Part shown: piece by piece, positions 1-6,372 of the stretch
How the letters are laid out: every line of letters starts with the position of its first letter
How positions within the stretch are numbered: position 1 is the stretch's first letter
Assembly (NCBI GenBank): GCA_028064935.1
Contig: JAPTWT010000098.1
Location: 1-8,071 of the forward strand
DNA from: Gammaproteobacteria bacterium
Lineage (GTDB): Bacteria > Pseudomonadota > Gammaproteobacteria > Acidiferrobacterales > Acidiferrobacteraceae
Direction of reading: 5' to 3'
Length of the DNA: 8,071 nt
Notes under the pieces: model-generated
Database searches by the model: none
Seen by the model: the letters and a program-made list of their open reading frames with translations, nothing else
Told to the model about the DNA's origin: nothing
Translations under genes and position numbers: made by a program

Positions 1-1092
1 GCGAATCCATTTGCCTTCCTCGCGCTGCAACCCCATGCGGGATTCGACCCACGAAGCCAGGGGATGGACCCGCAGGACCTCATAGGCCGCCCCTTCGGGC
101 CAGCCGGCCTCAAGCCCTTCCTTCAGCCAAGAGGCATCGAGCGGGACCTCGGGCGTCACTCGCTCCAAGGTCTCCGTGATGACGTTCTCGGGGGCCACCG
201 ACGCCCCGAAAAGACGCGTCGCCACACCCGCCACAGCCGCGCGCCGACTCGCCGCATTACCCTCACTTGCCATGGTGGCCGACGTCCCCACGCACAGCAG
301 GGTCGGGTTGAGCCGCTCTCGTACTCTGCGTACCAGAAGCGCAACATCGGCCCCTTGCCGCCCCCGATAAGTGTGCAATTCATCGAGCACCAGAAACCGA
401 AGCCCTTGCGCAGCATTCATGAGCGACCGGTCGCGGTCGTCCTGGCGTGTGACCAAGAGCTCGAGCATCATGAAGTTGGTCAACAGGATATCCGGCGGGT
501 TGTTGGCAACCCGCTCATGCTCTTCCTGCGTCTCCTGACCCGTATAACGCCCGAAGGTGACCGGTTCGCATCCTGGCCCATAGCCGTCCGCCAGAAACTT
601 CGCGAGTTCCGCGTGCTGACTATTGCATAAGGCATTCATGGGATAGATGACGATGGCGCGGATTCGGCCGGGCACAGCGCCTGCGCGGCGCTCCTTCAAG
701 ACGGCATCGACGATAGGTACGAAGTAGGCAAGCGACTTGCCAGACCCGGTCCCGGTGGTTAGAACATAGGCCGCCTCACGCTGGGCGGCCACCAGGGCCT
801 CTTCTTGATGACAATGGAGCCGCAGACTTGTCCCGGCGCCGCCGCGCTCCTTGCCCGCGCGAAATATCACCGCACATTCCGGGTCCACTATGCCGTCCCG
901 TACGAGTTCCTCGATGGTGCGGCCGGCCACAAAGCTCGGGTTCAGCTGGATGAGGGGCGCGGGCCAAAAATAGCCGTCGCGGTAGGTCTCCTCAGCAAAG
1001 CGTCGGATGTCGGGCGCACGGATGCGGGTAAAGCTGCGGGAGAAGGTCTCATAATCCTTGATGATGGCCTTCCTGAATTGGAAAACGTCCAC
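1..1092 (-). CDS. COG1205-type DEAD/DEAH box helicase, N-terminal 364 residues
   Basis: This is the first part of a large superfamily 2 helicase; the gene runs off the left edge. Reading leftwards from 1092, the conserved start is MDVFQFRKAIIKDYETF, then IQLNPSF (about residues 48-54) and LRLHCHQEEAL (90-100). Motif I (Walker A) is TTGTGSGKS at 112-120, YPMNAL follows at 150-155, motif II is DELH at 237-240 followed by TYRGRQGADVALL, and motif III is SAT at 271-273. The stretch DELHTYRGRQGADVALLVRR is typical of helicases that usually carry a C-terminal DUF1998-like cysteine cluster, as in MrfA/YprA and several phage-defence helicases such as DruE and DrmA. The expected motor is ATP-driven unwinding or translocation on nucleic acid. 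The start is a GTG, preceded by AGGTGAGG at 1110-1103 and an in-frame TGA at 1107-1105, which limits upstream extension. The C-terminal helicase lobe lies outside the window, so assignment to one defence system is not possible here. Confidence 0.93.
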   Translation of the reverse strand, partial: MDVFQFRKAIIKDYETFSRSFTRIRAPDIRRFAEETYRDGYFWPAPLIQLNPSFVAGRTIEELVRDGIVDPECAVIFRAGKERGGAGTSLRLHCHQEEALVAAQREAAYVLTTGTGSGKSLAYFVPIVDAVLKERRAGAVPGRIRAIVIYPMNALCNSQHAELAKFLADGYGPGCEPVTFGRYTGQETQEEHERVANNPPDILLTNFMMLELLVTRQDDRDRSLMNAAQGLRFLVLDELHTYRGRQGADVALLVRRVRERLNPTLLCVGTSATMASEGNAASRRAAVAGVATRLFGASVAPENVITETLERVTPEVPLDASWLKEGLEAGWPEGAAYEVLRVHPLASWVESRMGLQREEGKWIR

Positions 1093-1222
1093 CCGCCCCG
1101 CACCTCACCTTGTCAATAGATGTCCTATTGGCTGTTCTTCAGCCACCCCTACCGTCTTTATTCTCGCGTGACGGCATCCCGAAAGGCGCGCCCCCGGGAC
1201 TTTTGCCTAGCGTATCAGCCAA

Positions 1223-1250
1223 AGCATAAACAACGAAGGGCTGAAGTCAA
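1223..1250 (-). promoter_or_regulatory. Candidate sigma-70 promoter for the helicase
   Basis: Read on the minus strand, TTGACT (1250-1245) is followed after 16 bases by TATGCT (1228-1223). Both boxes match the consensus in most positions. It points at the helicase GTG at 1092, leaving a leader of about 120 bases. The rest of the gap 1093-1370 holds no credible gene and no clear terminator. This is a sequence match only. Confidence 0.4.
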
Positions 1251-1370
1251 CAGAGCGCGTGTCAAATCAATCCCTTACTCCAATGAGTCTAGGCCAAGCT
1301 CTGCCACTTTCCCGCCACAACCCCCTTAAAGGCCCCGTCCACTTTTTGCCCGACCCTTCTCCCAAAACTA

Positions 1371-2165
1371 CTACTTGCCTGCACTAGGTATAGCGCGACT
1401 TTGGCCCACTTTGTGAGTCAAGTCGCTGCCTACATGCCCCAGCTGCTTCCTTATGTTCCATGTGGCCCGCCGCCCGGATTCGTTTTCTGACTCCAAATTC
1501 TGAATCGCCATAATGCTGGGTCCGCCATATACCTCAATATCAATCACATCCCTTTGAGTTATTGCCAACGCCTGCTTCAATAGTCGCAGGCTCGATTTTG
1601 AGACTCTTATCGGCCGCATGGATTTTGTCGAACACCGCCACCCCCATATTCCCGACAGAAACTGAATATGCATTGCGTTCCCCGCGAGATTGTTCCACCA
1701 CTTGTCTGAAAATCCTTCCGCCTTCACGAATCTCGTCCATCCCGCTATACGCAACTCGCCTACCAGCGGCCTATTCTCCAAAACAGCAGCTCCATATTCC
1801 GCGATAAGGGCGCTGTCGCTTGAGCTTTCTTCGGTATCCATTTTTTCGATGCTATATTCATGCGCATGAGCCATTACCTTCGCAAGCCCTTTGCAGTCCA
1901 AGCGCCTCTCATGGATGTTTCCTAGTACGGCATAACCAACCCCTTCCTCCTTCATAGCTCTACTATAGGCGATACTTACCGTTCGTTCCTGGATTTCCAT
2001 AGAGCTATTAATATGCTTCCAAAATGTATATCGCATATTGTCTTTATGTAAAGATAGCTCACCATATGTTGCCCATAACGAACCAAGGGAAATCAGTAGG
2101 GCGACGCCTGCGATGATTCCAGATGTATTTCCTTTATACAAATTAAGCATCTTTCTCAGAGTCAT
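1371..2165 (-). CDS. Membrane-anchored protein of unknown function, with two apparent compensating frameshifts
   Basis: I do not recognise the family. The reading frame is open for about 264 residues. One hydrophobic segment near the N-terminus (about residues 15-32, SGIIAGVALLISLGSLWA) suggests a single membrane anchor, followed by a soluble, mostly charged domain. I chose ATG 2165; GTG at 2174 (after AAAGG) and GTG at 2201 (after GGAGGG) are in-frame alternatives, and the open frame extends to a TTG at 2270. The segment 1740-1543 does not look coding in the main frame (WGWRCSTKSMRP). In another frame the same bases give MDEIREGGRIFRQVVEQS and GNMGVAVFDKIHAADKSL. By hand count, G is the first codon base in 31 of 66 codons in that frame, against 15 of 65 in the main frame. 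Losing one G at 1741-1743 and gaining one at 1550-1552 would explain this and keeps the total length. It lies 278 bases upstream of the helicase on the same strand. Base composition is more AT-rich than its neighbours. Confidence 0.6.
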   Translation of the reverse strand: MTLRKMLNLYKGNTSGIIAGVALLISLGSLWATYGELSLHKDNMRYTFWKHINSSMEIQERTVSIAYSRAMKEEGVGYAVLGNIHERRLDCKGLAKVMAHAHEYSIEKMDTEESSSDSALIAEYGAAVLENRPLVGELRIAGWTRFVKAEGFSDKWWNNLAGNAMHIQFLSGIWGWRCSTKSMRPIRVSKSSLRLLKQALAITQRDVIDIEVYGGPSIMAIQNLESENESGRRATWNIRKQLGHVGSDLTHKVGQSRAIPSAGK

Positions 2166-2332
2166 TTTAGACACGCCCTTTGCCGACCACTCATACGCCA
2201 CAGCCCTCCGCGATTCGTGAACGCCGCCCCATGCCTCACGCGCTCGCCGTCTTCTCGCGACGTCATCCAACCACGAACCCCTACGCTACCCCCCAACGGC
2301 GCCCATCATAGAGATGCACCGTTCGCCGCTCT

Positions 2333-2665
2333 TCAAGCCTTTTCGCGGAACGCCTTGGTGAGCGTGGACTTCAACAGCACGCGGCGCTTGGTGTTCGGCA
2401 CGAACTCCCGTTCCACCTCGACCTCCAGTATCTCGGGTACGTGCTTATGGGTCTTGTGGGCGCGGAACGCTTCCTTGTGGCCTCGGTTGAAGCCCTTTTT
2501 GTACCAGGAGCGCGAGGACTTTATCAGCGCCGCCTGTATCTTCTTCCGCAAGGCCTCCCGCTTTGGTCCCGATATCTTGAGGTTTTCCCCGGTCAGAATC
2601 TTTTCAATATCCTCGACCGTCCGCGCAATAGCAGCACTCGCGCCCGCCGTGTATTCCTTACTCAT
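2333..2665 (-). CDS. Small basic protein of unknown function (110 aa)
   Basis: I do not recognise a domain. The start is firm: ATG at 2665 follows GGGGGAGG with a short spacer, one of the best ribosome binding sites in the window. The product is lysine- and arginine-rich, with an alanine-rich helical N-terminus (ASAAIARTVEDIEKIL), a middle region KREALRKKIQAALIKSS, then WYKKGFNRGHKEAF, and a basic C-terminus. There is no signal peptide or membrane segment. The high positive charge would suit nucleic-acid binding, but that is inference. It shares the strand with the helicase and the membrane-anchored protein downstream, with about 167 bases to the latter. The approximately 60 bases beyond its stop show no clear terminator. 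Confidence 0.7.
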   Translation of the reverse strand: MSKEYTAGASAAIARTVEDIEKILTGENLKISGPKREALRKKIQAALIKSSRSWYKKGFNRGHKEAFRAHKTHKHVPEILEVEVEREFVPNTKRRVLLKSTLTKAFREKA

Positions 2666-2735
2666 ATAACCTCCCCCTTGTGCTCAATTGTTCGGATAAG
2701 GCCTGCGCAGCATACCAAGCCCAGCGACCGCATGG

Positions 2736-2772
2736 ATGCCATGCGCGCTCCTGGCACCGGAGGCCATGGCAT
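2736..2772. repeat. Inverted repeat upstream of the small basic gene
   Basis: ATGCCATG (2736-2743) and CATGGCAT (2765-2772) form an 8-base perfect inverted repeat around a 21-base spacer. The spacer itself contains CTCC and GGAG arms. It lies about 70 bases upstream of the ATG at 2665 and just beyond the end of the cupin pseudogene, so it could be an operator or a transcript-end hairpin. No T-run follows on either strand, so an intrinsic terminator is unlikely. Confidence 0.35.
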
Positions 2773-2842
2773 GGACGCGCGCACAACGAGTCTGAGGACG
2801 CACGGTCGGGCACCACAACTCGCCGTCGGCGCATACCGGTGG

Positions 2843-3197
2843 TCAGCCGGCGCCCTCAAAGGAACCCATGGCGCCCAGACAAATGGTGATGAGTTCGACG
2901 TCAGTCAAGGCCTTATGAGGACCTTAGCGTGTCCCTTGGGGCGTACTCCAGAAACAACCGGCGTCGCATACCCGCTCACCTGTCTTGATGGAGCCGGAGA
3001 CAACTAAGATATATTCGTCGGGCGGGTGCGTGTGGGCGGGAATTCGCGTGCCCTTCTTCATCTTGAGACGATGGATAGACCCCCTGAGGAGCGGGCTCGC
3101 TGAGAACGGCCCAACTCGCGCCGGGAAAGACCGGCAAATCCGTAAGGGTTTTGGCAAACAAGCTTGGACTGTCTGGGCCATCTGTGCCTCCGTTCAT
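2843..3197 (-). pseudogene. Cupin-domain protein, inactivated by a frameshift and a nonsense codon
   Basis: The remains encode a small single-domain cupin (about 118 residues) of the kind that reads TLTDLPVFPGASWAVLSEPAPQG, then SIHRLKMKKGT, then the metal-binding motif 1 (G-x5-H-x-H-x3-E-x6-G), seen here as GTRIPAHTHPPDEY followed by ILVVSG. Two lesions break it. First, the N-terminal part is in a different frame from the rest; the switch falls in a run of five G (minus strand, 3084-3080), and four G would restore APQGSIHRL. Second, an ochre TAA at 2926-2924 interrupts WSTPQGTR-stop-GPHKALTDVELITI. CAA to TAA is the simplest cause, since relatives tend to have Gln or His there. The frame then continues intact to TGA at 2845-2843 (LGAMGSFEGAG). 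The first ATG considered is 3197; it has no good ribosome binding site and overlaps a riboswitch-like element on the other strand, so the true start may be further in. Confidence 0.8.
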
Positions 3198-3272
3198 CGG
3201 GGTGGGACCCGGCTCGTAAGCCTTCCTGGCATCTACCGGGCTGAGAGTACCCGTAATCGTAGGCCTCGGACG
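3191..3272 (+). ncRNA. TPP riboswitch-like relic lacking the second helical arm
   Basis: On the plus strand the order of conserved blocks matches one half of the thiamine pyrophosphate (THI) aptamer: TCGGGGTG (3197-3204), GGGCTGAGA (3238-3246) and TACCCGTA (3248-3255), closing with GTAGG (3259-3263). The helices can form. P1 is CGTTC 3191-3195 with GGACG 3268-3272 (one wobble). P2 is GGGT 3200-3203 with ACCC 3249-3252. P3 is CCCGG 3208-3212 with CCGGG 3236-3240. What is missing is the pyrophosphate-sensing arm (P4/P5): only about five bases separate ACCCG and GTAGG, where an intact aptamer has roughly 30 with a CCTGATCTGG-like core. No thiamine gene is visible downstream on the plus strand. 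I read it as a deleted, non-functional aptamer; chance similarity is the alternative. Confidence 0.4.
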
Positions 3273-3404
3273 AAACCGGAGCCACCCCAAGCGTGCGCTG
3301 GCCCTCAGTATGCGCGACGGGACGTCCAAGTCGCCCTCGCGCCTTCGGTCTCAGCGCAACTCATTATCTCTCCGCTCCGCTACGAGATGCCGCGGCCGCC
3401 CTGC

Positions 3405-3459
3405 GGACGAGCCGTGCGCTTTTCCGGCGCACAAGAGGCTCGTCCACAATAACTGGACG
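3405..3459. repeat. Nested hairpin with a competing alternative stem
   Basis: GGACGAGCC (3405-3413) pairs with GGCTCGTCC (3437-3445), nine perfect pairs. Directly inside it, GTGCGC (3414-3419) pairs with GCGCAC (3427-3432), leaving a 7-base loop and a 4-base bulge. The right outer arm can pair elsewhere: CGTCCA (3441-3446) with TGGACG (3454-3459) across the loop CAATAAC. The two folds share bases 3441-3445, so they exclude each other. It could be a structured RNA, a mobile-element end or a cruciform; the sequence does not say which. Confidence 0.55.
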
Positions 3460-3475
3460 GCGTGTCGTTGTCCTT

Positions 3476-3521
3476 GCAGGTGGCCTGCCCCCACAAATGG
3501 GAGTTATTCACGGCCACCTGC
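3476..3521. repeat. 10-base perfect inverted repeat
   Basis: GCAGGTGGCC (3476-3485) and GGCCACCTGC (3512-3521) are exact reverse complements around a 26-base spacer. A second, overlapping pair joins it to the neighbouring hairpin: AATAACT near 3448 and AGTTATT near 3503. Together with the repeat at 3405-3459 this gives about 115 bases of unusually self-complementary DNA just downstream of the HEPN-type gene (in its direction of reading). Confidence 0.5.
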
Positions 3522-3832
3522 CCGGACCTACGCCTGCCGCGGACTACGCGCCCCCGCTTCGCTCTCCCTGGCGCGCAGCGTTGGTCGCGCCCACGCATAG
3601 GCCCCAGTATTTCTCTCCCAAGCGGCCGCCTACCCCAGCCATGGTAGGTGCCTTGCCCCGGTGGTCGCCCGGCGACACCAGGCTCGACGGCCGTGCCGTA
3701 AGCCTGACCTTAACGTCGAACAATCGCCAGCGCAGACTTAAAGAACCAGGCAGGCGCACGAATACCGGCACCGGCCATGGCATCACTCTACGCCCTGAAG
3801 TAGCATGGCGCAGGAAAGCGCGCTCACGGAAA

Positions 3833-5626
3833 TTATGTTGAACCACGGTTTATCCACGCCACCGCGATATGGAAAAACAGCCACCAAACGTATACCGCAG
3901 GAGCAGAATAAAAGGACCCCTCCGCCAGCAGCCCATGAGCCAACTCGTTCCGTAAATTCTGTCCAACCTGCTCGGTCAGCAAGAGCCTAAGCTCATACTG
4001 CAGGTCCTCTCCAAGGAACTCTTTGGCCTCAGTCATTCCAAGCATATCACCGAGAGATTTCTCTGAATGCGCGGACGTAGCTTGGTCAATACGATAGACT
4101 ACAACTCCACTTGCCTCTAGCGCCTTACGAAGCGCATGTTCAAACTGCGGAATGAGGATGCTCAAAGCAGCGACAAAATCTCCCTCAAACCCAGCCAGAA
4201 ATCCTTTTATCCACAAACCGCCCCTCCCTGATGGAAATAGGGCGCTATGCTCAAGAAAGTCGGCCAAGGCCCGCGCGTCAATCTGGTGTTGTCGCAATAA
4301 CTCATCTCTGGCTGGAATAATTGCACCGGGAACTACCCCCAGGTAATACATTTTGGCCTGCTCATAACAAGCTGCCTTAAGCGCCATGTCCCTGTCTTCG
4401 CCTGTACTTGAAGATAATGGGGCAATACGTGCCACCACCCGGCCATCGCCATTGTAAGCAACCCTCGCAAATGCATGCCTAAAAGGAAACAGGCGCGCAA
4501 GCTCCAACGCCTGCGCTTCTAATTGTTTGCACGAAAGGGAGTTCATTAGAAATGCGAATTGGAGGAGTGCCGCGGTAAGGTCCTTCCCCTGCATAGCGGT
4601 GGAGAGCTTGACCGCCGTCTCCGCAATAAGCTCCCCATCCAGCGGAATCTCTATCCGCCGCATTTCCTGCAATGATTCCTGTCCCAATGATGCGAGTCGC
4701 AACTGCAGAGTGCAAACACGCTGCCTTTGATTGGGGCATTTTTGTAAACCCCCTATCGCCTGACTGAGCCAATGATGCGCAATCATCTTCTGCCCCGAAG
4801 CCTCCGCCACATCCACCACCTTGACTAGCGCCTCCGCAGCCGCCAGCCGGGCATCATCGGACCGCACCTTGTCCCTAACCTTAAGATAGGCGCGCGAGGC
4901 AAGATTCCATAAGGAATGTTCGAGTTCGTAGTTACTGCCCGCGCTAGCCACTGTCGCCCACCTATTGGCGCGCTCCCCAATCTTTAGGGCATCCGCGTTC
5001 GACTGCTCGAGCAAGAGCTGACAGACGCGAATCGCCTCCGAGGGAATCTCCGTTTCCGCACCGACCTCCAACATCCCGAGCAGCGAATTAGTGGCCCTTT
5101 GGATTAACCCTTCGGCCTTAACTTGCCGCGCAATTCGCAAGGCCCTTTCCAAACGGTTAGCGCGCTCAAACCATTGATTGCGACAATAGGAGCCATTACT
5201 GGCCTCAATGTAGGCCATTATCGCAAACCTCGCAGCGTCAACATTGCGCACAGTAACCCAACCAAGGTCTGCGAGTCTGGCACCGAGCTCGAAATCCGCA
5301 ACTTCGAGCGAGAACTCCGCGAGCAGCGCGCCCTTTACCTTTCCGAAGTCGACTGGTGTTACCCCACGGTGTCCGCCACCTTCAAACAGAGAACCAAACG
5401 GCGCCGCAGGATTCGAGGGCTGAAGCATAGGCTGACAAGCTGCCGCCAAAAGGTTGAGCGCAGCTGACTCATTATCCCTGCCGTCTCCCTTTGCGGCTGC
5501 CGCGGCCTTCATTAATGCTTCGACATAAGCAAACACGTCGGCCTTGCAACTCGCGACTACGACGTTGTAGTCGCAAGTCCGTAGAGCGTCGATATTCGTG
5601 TCTATCTGGTCGAGACGTAGAATCAC
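3833..5626 (-). CDS. DUF4209-like protein with C-terminal HEPN-type R-x4-H motif (597 aa)
   Basis: This is a long, helix-rich protein, probably cytosolic. The C-terminal third follows the DUF4209 pattern: ALSILIPQFEHALRKALEASG (from residue 487), then KSLGDML, then LLLTEQVGQNLRNELAHGLL with R559 and H564, and a final hydrophobic helix VYVWWLFFHIAVAW. R-N-x-x-x-H is the classic HEPN ribonuclease signature (R-x4-6-H with a polar residue after Arg). An RNase or RNA-binding role is therefore likely but not shown. The N-terminal 450 residues are alpha-helical and repeat-like (DUF7380-type architecture is possible); no catalytic motif is visible there. The start is GTG 5626, preceded by GAGG with a long spacer of about 11 bases. 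It lies 39 bases after the DUF2321 gene, so the two form an operon. Base composition looks lower in GC than the flanking TA genes. No intrinsic terminator is seen after the stop. Confidence 0.88.
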   Translation of the reverse strand: MILRLDQIDTNIDALRTCDYNVVVASCKADVFAYVEALMKAAAAAKGDGRDNESAALNLLAAACQPMLQPSNPAAPFGSLFEGGGHRGVTPVDFGKVKGALLAEFSLEVADFELGARLADLGWVTVRNVDAARFAIMAYIEASNGSYCRNQWFERANRLERALRIARQVKAEGLIQRATNSLLGMLEVGAETEIPSEAIRVCQLLLEQSNADALKIGERANRWATVASAGSNYELEHSLWNLASRAYLKVRDKVRSDDARLAAAEALVKVVDVAEASGQKMIAHHWLSQAIGGLQKCPNQRQRVCTLQLRLASLGQESLQEMRRIEIPLDGELIAETAVKLSTAMQGKDLTAALLQFAFLMNSLSCKQLEAQALELARLFPFRHAFARVAYNGDGRVVARIAPLSSSTGEDRDMALKAACYEQAKMYYLGVVPGAIIPARDELLRQHQIDARALADFLEHSALFPSGRGGLWIKGFLAGFEGDFVAALSILIPQFEHALRKALEASGVVVYRIDQATSAHSEKSLGDMLGMTEAKEFLGEDLQYELRLLLTEQVGQNLRNELAHGLLAEGSFYSAPAVYVWWLFFHIAVAWINRGST

Positions 5627-5665
5627 GACGCAATGGGCCTCACATGATTGGGGGCCAGCACTTCC

Positions 5666-6154
5666 TTAAGGTCCGAACAACGATTTCCGTACCGCCTCGC
5701 TAAGAATGTCGAGGAGGATACGCCTCATAGCATCAGCCGCCTCCTTCCCTGCTTTCAGAATTAGGCGCTTAAACGTTAGTTCGGCGGCGGCTGTCCTTGG
5801 TGTTTCTACAAAAAGGTCCGGAAAGGTCCCCACAAGTTGCTTCCGCTCCGCATCGGTCAGTTGCTCGAATTCCTCTACAAGCATCCGCGCCACATCCAAG
5901 CGGCGCTGAGTCCAGGGAAGCCGGACCCCGCACTGACGACAGTAACCAGGCGCATCGTACGAAGGGGCGCGTTGGAAGGTATAATCGGGGACAAACTGAC
6001 CACGAATCTGTATACCGCAGTTCGGGCACTCTGTTATGGTTCGTTCGCCGCACTCGCTGCAGTAGTTCTGGTTTGCCCCAGAATGGAGCTTGGAAATCGC
6101 GTTTATCACATGCCCATTGAGACATATCTGCGCTGTATCATACGAGCCTGCCAT
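5666..6154 (-). CDS. DUF2321 zinc-ribbon protein (162 aa)
   Basis: The N-terminus MAGSYDTAQICLNGHVIN is the hallmark of the DUF2321 family. Metal-binding pairs are easy to see: C11-x3-H15, C32/C35, C43/C46 and C72/C75 (SECGE, CPNCG, CRQCG), enough for two zinc sites. PWT (80-82) follows, then a helical C-terminal half that ends in KEAADAMRRILLDILSEAVRKSLFGP, as is usual for the family. There is no signal peptide. I prefer the ATG at 6154 over the in-frame start at 6172, because AGGCGGAG lies six bases before it and the family begins MAGSYDTAQ. The molecular role of the family is not established. Here it is the first gene of an operon with the HEPN-type protein (39-base gap), so it may sense, recruit to, or restrain that protein (inference). 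Confidence 0.93.
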   Translation of the reverse strand: MAGSYDTAQICLNGHVINAISKLHSGANQNYCSECGERTITECPNCGIQIRGQFVPDYTFQRAPSYDAPGYCRQCGVRLPWTQRRLDVARMLVEEFEQLTDAERKQLVGTFPDLFVETPRTAAAELTFKRLILKAGKEAADAMRRILLDILSEAVRKSLFGP

Positions 6155-6192
6155 TGCATTCTCCGCCTGCATGACCCCGCACTACTTCGGCG

Positions 6193-6221
6193 AGTCTACG
6201 ACCGCCGGCAAAATCCTGCAA
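6193..6221 (-). promoter_or_regulatory. Candidate promoter of the DUF2321-HEPN operon
   Basis: On the minus strand TTGCAG (6221-6216) and TAGACT (6198-6193) are separated by exactly 17 bases. The -10 box is 38 bases from the ATG at 6154. The -35 match is weak (3 of 6), the -10 moderate (4 of 6), and position and spacing are good. Confidence 0.35.
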
Positions 6222-6230
6222 TGTTTCTCG

Positions 6231-6362
6231 CTATTGGGCTGGGTGGTCTATTCCCGGGAGTTCTATGCCCGCCTTGTTGACGGAGCAGCGGCGTCGCTCG
6301 GTCTGCCGCTTGAGCCACCCATGTAGGGATTCCGGGATGCCGCGTATCATCCCATTCGCCAC
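6231..6362 (-). pseudogene. Ribbon-helix-helix antitoxin, C-terminally truncated
   Basis: Starting at GTG 6362 the frame reads MANGMIRGIPESLHGWLKRQ, then TERRRCSVNKAGIEL, and ends after PGIDHPAQ at 6231. The pattern (beta strand with IRGIPESLH, then two helices with RRRSVNK) is that of Arc/FitA-type RHH antitoxins, which bind DNA as dimers and neutralise a PIN toxin. Members are normally about 70-85 residues; this one stops after the RHH part (43 residues), so the toxin-binding tail is missing, and no PIN gene follows. It lies about 10 bases after the stop of the ParE relic. No good ribosome binding site is seen. It may still make a short DNA-binding peptide. Confidence 0.6.
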
Positions 6363-6372
6363 GCTCGCGGGT

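Larger units (their letters stand above)
3198..3832. other. Gene-free stretch with dense inverted repeats
   Basis: About 635 bases without a credible protein gene on either strand. Several frames are open by chance because of GC-richness, but none has a ribosome binding site with a recognisable product, and the products are full of Arg, Pro, Ser and Cys, as shadow frames usually are. The left end holds the riboswitch-like relic, and the middle (3405-3521) holds strong nested inverted repeats. Beyond these, 3522-3832 shows nothing I can name. An ORF of 100 codons on the minus strand (3846-3544) overlaps the end of the HEPN-type gene and is not supported. Confidence 0.5.

Noticed and set aside
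64..630. 188-codon ORF on the plus strand
   Set aside because: It is a shadow of the helicase, whose motifs are on the minus strand; the product is Arg/Pro/His-rich and matches no family.
1120..1329. 69-codon ORF on the plus strand in the helicase upstream gap
   Set aside because: No ribosome binding site, no recognisable pattern; the interval is better explained as leader and promoter DNA.
3405..3521. Integron attC site
   Set aside because: The arms are longer and more perfect than in attC and the core sites (RYYYAAC and GTTRRRY) are not at the ends. No integrase or cassette is present.
3293..3841. 182-codon plus-strand ORF in the gene-free stretch
   Set aside because: GC-driven open frame of low complexity (Arg, Pro, Ser, Thr), crossing strong hairpins and with no start signal. 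I also looked for a thiamine gene here, because of the riboswitch-like relic, and found none.
3544..3846. 100-codon ORF on the minus strand after the HEPN-type gene
   Set aside because: It starts inside the end of that gene, has no ribosome binding site, and its product has no recognisable pattern. A decayed gene cannot be excluded.
6171..6326. 51-codon plus-strand ORF diverging from DUF2321
   Set aside because: It is antisense to the RHH relic and the operon promoter and has no ribosome binding site or recognisable pattern.
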